Positions 18,110-30,177 of a stretch of 64,000 nucleotides of DNA are shown here, one piece after another (the first letter of the stretch is position 1; every line of letters begins with the position of its first letter). The stretch covers positions 8,230,760-8,294,759 of the forward strand of contig CM022674.1 in the NCBI GenBank assembly GCA_012295275.1. Direction: 5' to 3'. The stretch comes from Chrysomallon squamiferum. Taxonomy: Eukaryota; Mollusca; Gastropoda; Neomphalida; Peltospiridae. The notes under the pieces are model-generated. The model was not told the origin of the DNA and searched no databases. It was given only the letters and a program-made list of their open reading frames with translations. A program made the position numbers and the translations under genes.

Positions 18110-19760
18110 AAAATAACGTTAACTCAATATCACAAACCATTACCACTAACTCAGTATCACAAACCATTACCACTAACTCATATCACAAACCATTACCACT
18201 AACTCAACACCAAAACTAATTACCACTAACTCAGTGTCACAAATCATTACCACTAACTCAGTATCACAAACCATTACCATTAACTCAATATCACAAACCA
18301 TTACCACTAACTCATATCACAAACCATTACCACTAACTCATATCACAAACCATTACCACTAACTCAGTATCACAAACCATTACCACTAACTCATATCACA
18401 AACCATTACCACTAACTCAATATCACAAATAATTACCACTAACTCAGTATCACAAACCATTACCACTAACTCATATCACAAACCATTACCACTAACTCAT
18501 ATCACAAACCATTACCACTAACTCAAAATCACAAATAACCACTAACTCAATCCACAAACCATTACCACTAAATCAGTATCACAAACCATTACCACTAACC
18601 ACAAATAACTCATAACTCAATACAAACCATTACCACTAACTCAAAACCACAAATAATTACCACTAACTCAATACCACAAACCATTACCACTAACTCATAT
18701 CACAAACCCATTACCACTAACTCAACTATCACAAATAATTACCACTAACTCAAAAACCATTACCAGAAACTCAGTACCACAAACCATTACCACTAACTCA
18801 AAACCACAAATAATTAACACTAACTCAATACCACAAACCATTACCACTAACTCAAAACCACAAATAATTACCACTAACTCAATACCACAAACCATTACCA
18901 GAAACTCAGTACCACAAACCATTACCACTAACTCAAAACCACAAATAATTAACACTAACTAATTAACACTAACAAACAAACCATTAGAAACTCAACCACA
19001 ATCACTAACTCAACACCAAATACCACAAACCATTACTACTAATCAAACTTCTAAAACCATTACGACTATTTGGCACAAATTTGTAACTCAATACACAAAC
19101 CATTGTTTTTGCCACTTCAAAACCAAAATAATTAACACTAACTCAATACCACAAACCATTTTAAAATTGATCAATTAACTCTTCTTAACCATAAACTCAG
19201 AAAACTCAACACCACAAAAATTACTGTAACTCAATTAAACTCAGTACCACAAACACCACTAACTCAAAACACAAATTTAATACTGTCAATCCACAAACCA
19301 TTACCACTAACTCAAACCACTGGACAAACAGTGGCACCTCAAATAATTAAACAACTAAACTCAGTACCATAACCATTTTAAAACCACAAATAATTCCTAA
19401 CTAAAACACGAACACAACTCAAACCACAAACCAACCAGAAACTCAGTAACATCTAACTCAACCCACAAATAATTACCACTAACTCAATACCACAAACCAT
19501 TACCAGAAACTCAGTACCACAAACCATTACACTCAAAACAATTAACACTAACTCAATCTTTAAACCATTACCACTAACTCAAAACCACAAATAATTAACG
19601 TTTTCACAAACCATTACCAGAAACTCAGTTCAAAAACCATTACCACTAACTCAGTATCACAAATAATTACCACTAACTCAAAACCACAAATAATTACCAC
19701 TAACTCAATATCACAAACCATTACCAGAAACTCAGTACTACAAACAATTAACACTAACTC
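18110..19760. repeat. 26-27-bp satellite array
   Basis: About 1.6 kb of a 26-27-bp unit (ATTACCACTAACTCA followed by TATCACAAACC, with variants AATACCAC, AAACCAC and CAGAAACTCAG). The plus strand is very poor in G. The array is regular at 18110-18940 and 19460-19740, but scrambled at about 18950-19460. Minus-strand frames such as ELVVMVCG are repeat translations. Confidence 0.95.
19020..19460. other. Mosaic of satellite and downstream flank (probable assembly artefact)
   Basis: Within the satellite, words from the single-copy flank at 19806-20130 appear in the same order: ACTACTAATCAAACTTCTAA, TATTTGGCA, GATCAATTA..CTCTTCTTA, ACCACTGGACAA, AACACGAACACAA and AACATCT. They are separated by satellite words. 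See findings. Confidence 0.8.
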
Positions 19761-20659
19761 AACAAATATTACTGGAAATGTCACTAACCAGTACCATATA
19801 TCAGTACTACTAATCAAACTTCTAATATCACTAATCAACACTTCTAAAGTTATTTGGCAGTTTGTACTTTTGTTTTTCCTGTTTACAAATACGTATACCG
19901 ATTTTAGAAAAGTTTGATCAATTACTCTTCTTACATAAACGAAATCAGCTAAATCTGTAAATTGTCAGAGAAACAGGTTTGTGTAATACAGTTTAATATT
20001 GTCTCACTTTTGTATTCATTACTAAACCACTGGACAAGCAGTGGCGCCTCTAAGTGAACAACTACATAGTTTTAGTCTGAGCATATTCCTATTAGAACAC
20101 GAACACAAGTAAATACAAGCATTAACATCTCTCAACCACTGTCATTATATCTGAACGAGAACATGTATGCATCTTTCAGGGTCATCTTTAAAAAGCGATA
20201 GGCAGACATCTTCGTTTTCTGCGAATAGTTCAAAATCTGCACGTATTCAGTTCCTCACAGAACTCTCTGCTTAGTAAAACAAATAAATAATATAAAAAGT
20301 GTATATAGAAAAATCTGTATTACTATTACTGGAACCACAAATACTGCAAAAGCTGCCAATATCATACTACTACTAATGCCGATTCTGTTACTGCTATTGC
20401 TACTGTTACTGGTATAACTACAAGAACGGTAACAGATTTATTTGTAACGAATTTAGTCTGTTAGTTATCTGTAGAAGCTGGTAGTGGGATTCTGCAACTA
20501 AGCAAATCACCTTTATGTAAACTCTGCCAGCTGTTACACATTGTTACCAAGACAGAGTCAACCTTATATGTTTTGAACGATGCTTTTGGTACAGTCTTTA
20601 CAGAAATAAATGTCTTGTCTTGAATCATGTATTACTTTCTCTTTCTCTCTTTTTTTTTT
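19761..20659. other. Unique flank, no gene
   Basis: Single-copy sequence downstream of the satellite, with a trinucleotide-rich ACT/GCT stretch at about 20320-20430. No exon is recognised. Confidence 0.55.
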
Positions 20660-21000
20660 TTTTCTTCTTCTGTTTCATTGCCAGTGTATATGTGGTGTCT
20701 AGATGCTCATTTAGCTCTCGATTCAAGTTTATTAATTTTGGTCCCTGAGAAAACTTTGCCATTACAGCTGTTATTTCGGCGAATGCGGCTGTTTCATATC
20801 GACCTCAATCAAAACAGTTCGACCCGTATGACGCTGCCCTTAAATTATAGTGTAATAAAATGTAACCAAAGTGACCCCTTCCTCGAGCGCTCTTTGGCCA
20901 CATAACAAGTTCTATTGCTTCATTGTGGGGAAATGATCGCATTTCGCTGATCAATATATATTGTGATTAATTCCTGATGCGAATCTCTATCGTGAATACC
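20660..21000. promoter_or_regulatory. Unique island, candidate conserved non-coding element
   Basis: Balanced, complex sequence with CpGs (TTTCGGCGAATGCGGC, CCTCGAGCGCTC, ATCGCATTTCGC) and GTGATTAATTCC. A 92-codon open frame crosses it (20627-20905) but has no recognisable domain, so a non-coding role is as likely. Confidence 0.3.
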
Positions 21001-21989
21001 ACACTTACAGAAATGTTGCCAATATCGTAAATGAAAGCGACAATATCGTCCACAGTGCGCACTCGAACCCAGTTTGCAGTCTTCTGCTTAAAATTTCTTT
21101 TTAATCCCCACATAAATTCTGTTAATAGCATTGTTTCATATCTCTGTTTTGACATAAAATTAATTGTAAAGCATCCAGAAGCACTAATATGCATGTATTT
21201 TTAAAAATACCCCTCACCAGCACGCAAACTGTGCAAAATAGGCACACATGCTAAACTCTTACGAAATCTTCACATTCTCGCAGACACATGTAAAATGACA
21301 CACAAATGAATTTACGTTTGTACATAAAAACACTAAGACATACATAGACGTAAATATAAACAAACATTAATTAAATATTCATTGTTAAAACTGAACTCTC
21401 CTCTGAATGAAGTTATTAGAAAGCATACGAAGACGTCTATTTCGTGTTCACGTCTACTTTCTTAGTAAGTAATTCCTATACAAGTCTAGTAGTTGCCATG
21501 TTTTTAAGTAATTTTCAGATAGATTGCGTGACCTGACTATAATCCTATTTACGTCTGACGAACAACTCTTTTCATCGACTTACTTCTTGCTCGTCCTTTC
21601 AATTTGCTTTATCAGCTGTGAATTTTACTGAAAATGTACGCTCAAGACAGGGGTCCGTACCATTATTTAAAACACTACATGCATGTATAAGTATGTTCAA
21701 CACAACCACATGTCTTGTCCACGTTGTTCGTGCTCAAGTCTAAAGTTAATTCTTAGACAAAAACCGCATCCTTGCCAGGAGCGAGAAGAATGCTTGAAAG
21801 CCATTATTCTTCTGTTATCCATCCTTTTAATATTTTTTTTCTTCGCCGTATCAAACTGAATTTCCTAATGGTATTACTTTTTTCCATCACATGTATGAAA
21901 AGACAAGGATTATCGATAAAGAATTTAAATCCCATGATGCCAATATTGCAACTTTTCATCAGCAAGAATACTTCTAATTTTATTTTATT
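21001..21989. other. Intergenic, no gene seen
   Basis: Unique AT-rich sequence. Short open frames on both strands have no recognisable content. Confidence 0.55.
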
Positions 21990-22600
21990 AGAGTCATGCC
22001 AAGTTAGCTATAATATTGTGTGTAACGTTCTTCTATGTAAGCTTCATTCAGCTAATAATTGTGTATTATAAACACTGTATTAAGCTATTCATGCATGCCA
22101 AGTTAGCTGTATTCTGTATAAAGTAATTCTATAATTCTATGTAAGCTAATAGTTATATACTGTATTATGAATACTGCATTCATTATTCATATCAATTAGA
22201 GTATGCCAAATTAGCTATAGTCTGGGATCTTCATTCAGTTAATAATTATATATCATATTCTAAATTCTATATTAATTTATTAATGTGTGTTAAGTATTTA
22301 AAATGCAGCACATGTGTAAAGTGGTATTATAAAACTGTATACATTTATCTATTCTAAATTCGTGCTATGATTATACCTCTCTATATCTTTGCTTAAGCTA
22401 ACAATTATATATTATTCAGGGAAATTTAGGAATAACACTTTAGATTTATTAATGATAAACAGATTCAATTTTCTATAAGAGCTTGAGTTAGCTAAAAATA
22501 AATATTATTTAAGGATTTATTCATGTAAATTGATAAAGCGAATTACAAACATTTAATTAGAATATGTCGAGTTGGATAGATTGCACACACTATAAGAAAA
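21990..22600. repeat. Degenerate tandem repeat of about 100 bp
   Basis: The word ATGCCAAGTTAGCT or close relatives recurs at about 21997, 22095 and 22203. Each is followed by a CTATGTAAGCT/TAATAATTATATA pattern. Weaker copies (TTAAGCTAACAATTATATA near 22393, GAGTTAGCTA near 22483) suggest an old array. Confidence 0.6.
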
Positions 22601-23870
22601 TCTACTCACCTGTATAATTAGATAGGCTTATATTATTAGGAAATATACTTAATGGAATATTGTATACCATGGTTCGTGTAATATCTGAATTTCTATTTCT
22701 GATTGTGAGTGTGAAAAAAGTGTCTGTATGTTCAGAAATCATTACAGTGTAAGCTGTAAAAACATAACAAGAATCACTTCTGAAGATAATTAAATATATG
22801 ATTCGGCGAAAAAAAATGGTAATTGATTGTATGCCTTTCCTTGTGTTTGTACATTTAAATCTCTCTTTCTGTCTGTCTATGTATGTATGTATGCATATAT
22901 CTGTCTACTTGTATCTATCTGTCCTGTCTGTCTGTCTGTCTATCTGTCTATCTATCTGTAAATATAAAATAATGTACGTGATAATTACAGACTAACACTA
23001 TTAAATATAAATTTATTTTTAAAATGTATAATCTTGTTTATTTCAGCTTGCTGTTTTTCATGTTTGTACAGCAGCTGCACACAAATTATGTGTGATTATC
23101 AAAATTTAATGTCTTTTCCTTTTTTTTTAAGAAAAAGAAGAAAAAAGGGTAATAGATTTGCTAATTGTAAGGAAATTATAACTGTCTTTTACGTGAATTT
23201 CAATGCAGCTGTTCACTCCATGACACTTCGCATGGACATGTTCCCATGAAGCTTTTCTGTAATTATAGAAACTTTATTTATTTTTTTCCCTTCTAATTAA
23301 GCTGAAAAAAGAAAAGAAATACGTTTACTAATTTTAAGGAAATGATCTGACTTTTACGTGCATTTTCATTCAGCACAGGGCTCGGAATATTCCCAAATAC
23401 GATTAGTTGATAAAAAGACGAGAATCTTTGAGTCTTATTGATCAATGCCGACATGAACAGCGAACACATGTACAAAAGGATTACACAAAAATATAAAAAA
23501 AATTTAAAAAAATAAAATAAAATAAAATAAAAAAAAAAAAAAAGTAAACTTAGTAAATAATGCACAAGTTTAATAGAAGTAGCGATACTATGAGGTCGAT
23601 ATAAATAAGTTAAAATGAAATACTTTGGTATATTCTGTGCATAAAGCGTTTACTCTTGTGTGCCGTTGTATTTTATATGGGTGCTTAATTTATTACATAA
23701 TTTTTTTTTATTATTATTATTAGTTAATGGAAGTCTGTCCATTTCACTCTTTCATCGTTCCATACTCTTCAGGGGATTTTTCTGAGACTAATAATTCAAA
23801 TCTTATTCCTAAAAGAGACGAATTTCGACAACAAGCAGTTTAGCAGATTTAAAACTTTTAAGCTCTTCTC
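22601..23870. other. Intergenic with minor repeats
   Basis: TCTG/TATC runs at about 22865-22960. A diverged pair of blocks at about 23108-23230 and 23286-23385 shares GAAAAAAG, GTTTACTAATTTTAAGGAAA-like words and CTTTTACGTG, so it is an old tandem duplication. A-rich block at about 23495-23543. No gene. Confidence 0.55.
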
Positions 23871-24260
23871 ACCTAAGGCTCCTGACGCTGGAGCTGGGCT
23901 CGGCTTTGTTTGATATACAACGTTCTTCCGTCTTCAGGGATCCATCCACAGCAAATGTTAAATGCTGTGAAAAATGTATTTTCTACAGCAGCAAGTCATA
24001 CAATATTTGTTACCTCAATACTGAACATAATTAAACGTAACTAGTTCTAACGAACTAAGTAAACTCTGTCTAATTGCTGAAATCTTTTGTGTCAGAAGTA
24101 AGCAGCGTGTTAGAAAAAGTGGCGAACTGTAAACTCGAGTATTAGCGAGGCGAGGCGCTAAATCAGACGTCTCACCCGCCATTTCGCCTTTTATGTTTAA
24201 CGCAAATGGTTCTTTTGAAAATTAGTGGCCGTTTCAAAAACATCGAATGTGATGGATGTT
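23871..24260. promoter_or_regulatory. Unique island
   Basis: More balanced sequence (CTCCTGACGCTGGAGCTGGG, GCGAGGCGAGGCGC) set in AT-rich DNA. No open frame or RNA gene is recognised; a regulatory role is a guess. Confidence 0.2.
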
Positions 24261-24879
24261 GGCATCTTTAGAAGATTTTTTTTATAAGTCATATCTGTGG
24301 CTAAAAGCAGTTTTTAACTTGTTTACAGGCATGTGTCATCCTAAAATTATAGTTTTCTAATAATATCGACTTACGTGTGTTTTCATGCACTGCTTTACTT
24401 TGTCCTTTAAAAATTATATGTAGTCGTAAAAACTCTTTTTCTTTAGTTTTCATGTAAGCCATGTTCCTGGCTCCACTGTTTTTCAAATAACTCGTCTTGT
24501 TTGTACTGATATTCTAATAACAAATCAGACAGTCTATTGAATGCTTGTAATAATAATAGAGATTATATCACAGAATTCGTATACTGTAATCATCCTGGTG
24601 TATTTTCTATAAATAAGACTAGTAATGTCTTGTTTATAATTAACAAAAATATATTCTATTCTATATATAAGTTTGTACTTAGCAGATTTATATATTTAGA
24701 CTTTAGGTCTACTTAAACCAGTTTCTTAGTAGAAAAAAAGTTTTTTCGCCCAGTATTTACACTTAATAGAAATATAATGCGTTTATATCAGCTTGAATTT
24801 TCTTTTTAGTATAACAAATAAAGGGCAGTCACAGTAGGAGTTTAAGTAGAACTAACAGAAAGTGGAATTATAGCCAGTT

Positions 24880-25260
24880 TATTTCTAAACGATACAATAA
24901 TGTTTTAAAAACTCCGCTTTGCGAAGAATCAATATGAAATACCGGACCCTTGTCTTTATCACAAGTTGAAGCAATTCATAAAGTGACGTTATCTGCGCCA
25001 CATTATCAGCGCTTGCACCCTGTGTAATTGTGTGCCAGACTTTTTCATTGTGCTCCGAATGGACCGGTTTGATGTTACGTTGAATCACTCGCTTCAGCAT
25101 CACTGCTTTTATCATTTCATCTCGCGCGCTTTGATGTCTGTGTTTGATCAGCAGCTTCCACCTCATATGCTCCTTGTCAATAGAGAGTCAGAGGAAAAAA
25201 CCAACAAACGTACGTTAATACATCACGTTGTGTGAGATGACGTATGTTTTAGCCGAGCAA
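24880..25260. promoter_or_regulatory. Unique island, candidate conserved non-coding element
   Basis: About 380 bp of complex sequence (TGACGTTATCTGCGCC, ATTATCAGCGCTTG, TCTCGCGCGCTTTG, TTTGATCAGCAGC). Overlapping open frames on both strands (24885-25166 minus and 25032-25235 plus) lack known domains. Sequence that stays open in opposite frames is more typical of conserved non-coding DNA than of an exon. Confidence 0.3.
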
Positions 25261-26379
25261 GTGACAGAGATATATCAGCAATATTGCACGCGCTCATATT
25301 TTATGTCAACAGTTTATTGTAACTGAGAAATATTTCACTTGAAATATGACTTATCTTTGTGCATAGAGGAATCGATGTTGGAGTTCTATTGTTACAGTAT
25401 TAAAAACATACAATCATTGAATGCAGAGTTGTATTAATTATTCTATTCGTGGTTGTGGCGTATGGATATTTGCGTGCACATGTATTCACGCGAGCGTATA
25501 TATAACATAGACGTGCACTTGAAAAAATCATACTTCTTCTTTTCTGCCATCAAAAGCAAGATCTAACATCAGTAGAAGTTCAAAAAAAAAGAGAATATTA
25601 TCTTTAACTTTGGTCTTTTGCGTTTTATAATGATTAAATAACGAGATAAAGTTTCATTAAAAATATTCCAAGGCAGAAGCGGAAAAATAAATAAAGGAAG
25701 AAAAAAGAAAAAAAAAGGTAGAAATAAAAAAGATTTTTTTCTAAAGAGCTCTGTGTAACAGAAACTAGCTATCACTGACATACATACAGATCAGATCAAA
25801 CCGTCATGAACGACAACTACAGTATCGTGTTCATCAAACTGAAACAAACAACATCGTCATACTGTTGTCGTTATCAAGATGAATACAACAACAGCTTTAT
25901 ATAGTCACAATCAACATGAAACAAACGACAGCGTCATACTTTCGTCATCATATTTACACTAACAAAATGCAACATCTTTCTGTCGGCATACTGACCGACT
26001 TTCTGTAATTACAACGTTCGAATTGCTTTATTTTCAAACCGCTAATATGCTCTGTCCATATTTAGACGATATGCTGTAATCTTCAGATCCCACTGGTATG
26101 AGATAAACTGTGAAAATTTTTGATTACAGTAAATGTCAGACTTTATGAATAGCGACACCAGTGTTTTCTGATTAACTTGATTGATTTTAGATGACAAATA
26201 CTAAAACTTTGCATGTCTTGGTTTCTTAACTAACCTAAGTAAACAGGCCGGAAGACGGAATAGCTTAAAGTCCCTTGATTATCGACGTTATTCCTTCTTA
26301 TATGGCAGGCAGGTCATAAAAATATAAAGGAACCGATAATAAAATTCGATGTGTTTAGTCATGCAAAAAAATTTAGAAT
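25261..26379. other. Intergenic, no gene seen
   Basis: Unique sequence with an A-rich block at about 25570-25740. A loose internal repetition of ACAACA..GTCATACT words occurs at about 25800-25950. Confidence 0.55.
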
Positions 26380-26641
26380 CGACTTCCAGTGGCGAATCGC
26401 CATTTTATTTCGAATTATTTGCTATTTTATAAGCTAATGTGATCGTGCACGAGGCAATGGCTTGCTGTTATGACACCTTGAGAAGATTTGCCGACCACGT
26501 CGAGAGATTGTAGGGGCTTTTCAGATCGTCTCCCTTTAAAAGCAGAATCCAGTATGCAAATAGCTCGGATTATTAGCACGGTTTTATTGTGTTCTTATTG
26601 TAGCAATTGCCTACAAAGTGCAACAAGGGGGAAGTAACTCC
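26380..26641. promoter_or_regulatory. Unique island ending in a mollusc-type repeat motif
   Basis: Complex sequence (GACTTCCAGTGGCGAATCGC, GATCGTGCACGAGGCAATGG, GACCACGTCGAGAG, ATGCAAATAGC) with an octamer-like ATGCAAAT. It ends with AAGGGGGAAGTAACTCC, a relative of the motif at 6014. Function is inferred only. Confidence 0.3.
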
Positions 26642-27245
26642 TTATTTATACACAATCACGTGAACGTAGTATTGGTAATCAGGCAGACACTTCCTACAAA
26701 ATTGTTGTTTATTGCTGAATATTTTGACCAACATCCGTAAGCACAGAACAAAATGTTTCCTTTTTTACAAGTCGATAGCTTACCAGAACAATGGGGTGTT
26801 GTAGTTTGCGTGATATTCGCTGAACGGTGATTTAAAAACATCATTATCGAAAACCAGTAATAGCCGCGTGTTTCTTCTCTCATTGTCTGTGTTCGTCTTA
26901 ATCGTTCTGAATATCGCCATATGTCTGATGATTAGAAACTACCGTTAGATCCTGTTTTCTAATCTGTTCGTATTATATGTAAATAAAGTATTCAGACACA
27001 CACACCACAGCAGGTATTCATATATCATTTGTGTTAATATCTTACACCTGAACGATAAACAGACCGACAAACTGACAGAAAGCGAGCCAGAAAGGGACAT
27101 AGAGACAGACAGATCAGATAATAGTTTTAGTCGTATAATCATTAAATAAAAGATCTCACGCCTTAACGTGGTAAATTAAACATTTTTATTTTGTGTTTAA
27201 TTAAACGTTTATTTATCATCATGAAAGAGATAACCAACATTTGTT

Positions 27246-27277
<32 letters not shown>

Positions 27278-27307
27278 TGTGTTTGTGTGCTTGTGCGTGT
27301 GTGTGTT

Positions 27308-27338
<31 letters not shown>

Positions 27339-27581
27339 CAAATAAACCTAGAGAACTGTTTTGTACACTGTAAGTAAATCAATTTAGTCTAAATACTGAT
27401 TAATTCTTGCACGAGAAGAGATCTATAAATCATTTATAAACTGTAGTAATACGAATACAAGTAGAGTTTTTTTCTTCATGCTAGCTAGATAAATATCAAA
27501 GAGATAAATATAAAGATAGACGACTGATGGGCAATGAATGGACGTTGGGTAGAGAGATTATTCACTGAATAGATGAATGGA

Positions 27582-27614
<33 letters not shown>

Positions 27615-27965
27615 GCTAGTACCTATACTAGTACCTAGGTGGATACATAGTTCACTGATACGGATATTACAAAATAGTGCTTTTATTATTTTCTTACTAC
27701 AACTATTGCTACTATCACTATTACAACGACTACTACTACTAATTCTATTACTATTACTACTATTACTATTATTTCTACTACTATTCTTATTCTATTGTTC
27801 TGTTAATACTGCCAGTAAAAACCACAACATTAATAATAAGAAAACAATTATAACAACAACAATTAGAACAATAACAACGACAACAGCAACAACGACAACA
27901 ACGACGACGACAACAAGAACAACAATAATAATCTTAATAATAATAACAACGGTAACAACAACAAA
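26642..27965. other. Intergenic with several microsatellites
   Basis: (GT)n then (TA)n at about 27241-27332, (ATAC)n at about 27581-27610, and a long mixed trinucleotide block (TAC/TAT, then AAC/AAT) at about 27695-27966. The Leu-rich and Thr-rich frames there are repeat translations. No gene. Confidence 0.65.
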
Positions 27966-28532
27966 AAGAAAAAGATAATATAAAATACAATAATTTACAT
28001 TGAAAGTAACGTTCGGCCTCTGAACAAAATTCAGCTGTGAAAAATATAAAATCAATTAAAATTCAATTATTTTTTTTTTTTTTTTTTTTTTATTTTCGAT
28101 TTCTGATAGAAATCCTCACGTCTTGATTACAAATATGTGTAGGAGTCCAGAGTAAACAAGTCAAAGGTCATGCATTGTTTTACAAAACAAAAAACCTTTC
28201 TAATATGAGTTATCTTCTTATTTCATTTTGTGCGTGTGGGTGTTTGAAGGGTGATTCTGTTGATATTTTCCCACGTCGTTATTTAGTATTACAGCTTCCG
28301 AAGTTTCTGGTTTCACGCTCAGGAATATTAATTAAACTGTCAGCAGTTAGTGTGAAGACGTCGACGTATTTGATAATTACATGTTGGAGACGTATCGTGT
28401 TACAGCTGTGTCACAGTTCACAAACACCACTTCGGCAACACTCTCACTTCCGAAAATTTCCACACGACCAGTATTTTGTCCACTTCCATAGACAGATAGA
28501 TTATATATATATATGTTGGGGGGGTGAGTCTG
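27966..28532. other. Intergenic with poly-T
   Basis: T run at about 28069-28091. A 179-codon frame starting at 28175 runs into the microsatellite at 28533 and shows no known domain. Confidence 0.5.
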
Positions 28533-28554
28533 TCTGTCTGTCTGTCTGTATGCA

Positions 28555-28634
<80 letters not shown>
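28533..28634. repeat. (TGTC)n (TATC)n (TA)n
   Basis: Compound tetranucleotide and dinucleotide microsatellite. Confidence 0.95.
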
Positions 28635-28636
<2 letters not shown>

Positions 28637-28699
28637 GTATATTTTACATTAATCCAACCATCCGTCCATCCATCACCCATCATCTATCTACCAATCCAA

Positions 28700-29345
28700 A
28701 CTGCTATAATATAATATATTGTACTGTACTGTAGTATACTGTGCTATACTATACTTATCTATACTGTACTGTACTGTACTATCTATATTATACTATAGTA
28801 TCTATGCAATACTATACTATATTATGCAATGCTATCCTGTGCTATCTACACTATACTATACTATCTATAATATACTGTACTATGCTATTTATACTAAAGT
28901 ATACTATACTATGCTATGGTATACTATGGTATACTATAGTATATTATATTATGCTAATCTATGATACACTATACTATACTATATTATGCTATGCTATGCT
29001 ACACTATACTATACTATATTATGCTATGCTATGCTACACTATACTGTATTATATTATACTATACTATATTACGCAATCCTTTGCTGTGCTATGCTATACT
29101 ATACTATATTATGCTATTCTTTGCTATGCTGTGCTATACTATATTATACTATATTATGCTATTCTTTGCTATGCTGTGCTATGCTATGCTATACTATACT
29201 ATACTATATTATGCTATTCTTTGCTATGCTGTGCTATGCTATGCTATACTATATTATACTATACTGTATTATATTATACTATACTATATTATGCTATCCT
29301 TTGCTGTGCTATGTTATGCTAAACTATATACTATACTATACTGCT
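28700..29345. repeat. Pentamer array TACTA/TATGC
   Basis: About 640 bp built from 5-bp words (CTATA, CTGTA, CTATG, TTATG). Blocks such as TATTATGCTATTCTTTGCTA recur. Open frames in three registers (YYTILYYAML) arise because the unit is 5 bp and lacks stop words in those frames. They are not genes. Confidence 0.95.
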
Positions 29346-30177
29346 TACCTATAATTCATACATTTATCCATCACTAATCCATTTTCTATGTTTATCAGAT
29401 ATCCATCTATCTACTTATCTTTGAAGAACAAAAGACAACTCATGTTCGTATTACTGCACTTTATAAGTGATTTATAGATTTAGTCTGGTCGAAGAATTAA
29501 TCTCTACTGAGATAAAAACAGATTAACTTTCATGTAAACGACATCTGTGTTGTTTTACTGTACAAACAAGTAGGAATATTTACAGCGTTCTTATAAATAA
29601 ATAAAGATGTAATTAAATACTGAAAACGTTATCAGCTGCAGTGTATAACGATAACGTCTGTTTTTAATGTTTGATTTAGCGCGTTAGGTCGAAAACCTTT
29701 AATCGAAAAAGGAATTTTGAATGTTTTTCGTAAAGCATCACTCATATGTACAAAATGATTCGTGTGTTTGAAATCTGCAGAGAAAATCTTTGATGTATCA
29801 AACAGTATAATTACTAGAGAGAAACCCAATGCAATATTTTACATTTATAATCTTTAGTTTGAAATAAAAAGAAGAAGCTTACATAAGAGTCGTTTATTTG
29901 CATTTACTCTCGTAGGGAAAACGAACAACAGTTTTTTTCAGTTTTCAAAAGGGTAAAATTACAACTTATATATTTCAGAAACAAAATACTGATGAAGAAG
30001 AAAACGAAAACAAAATGATAAATTGTAAATAATAAATATTGAAAAAAAACATACAAACAACAACAACATTAAAAATAAGTATGTATTGAAATACGGGATT
30101 AATAGGTGATCGTTGAAACAATTTTAACAACTGCTACAACAGCTGTAACAAATCCGCATTATCTAATAATATCTGAT
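29346..30177. other. Intergenic, no gene seen
   Basis: Unique AT-rich sequence between the two pentamer arrays. No exon or RNA gene. Confidence 0.55.

Noticed and set aside
18110-19760. CRISPR-like regular repeats (also 24-bp at 38.8 kb and 25-bp at 33.3 kb)
   Set aside because: Units are contiguous without unique spacers, and the DNA is eukaryotic.
28719-29377. Overlapping Tyr/Leu/Cys-rich frames up to 193 codons
   Set aside because: A 5-bp tandem array read in three frames; no start context, domain or codon bias.
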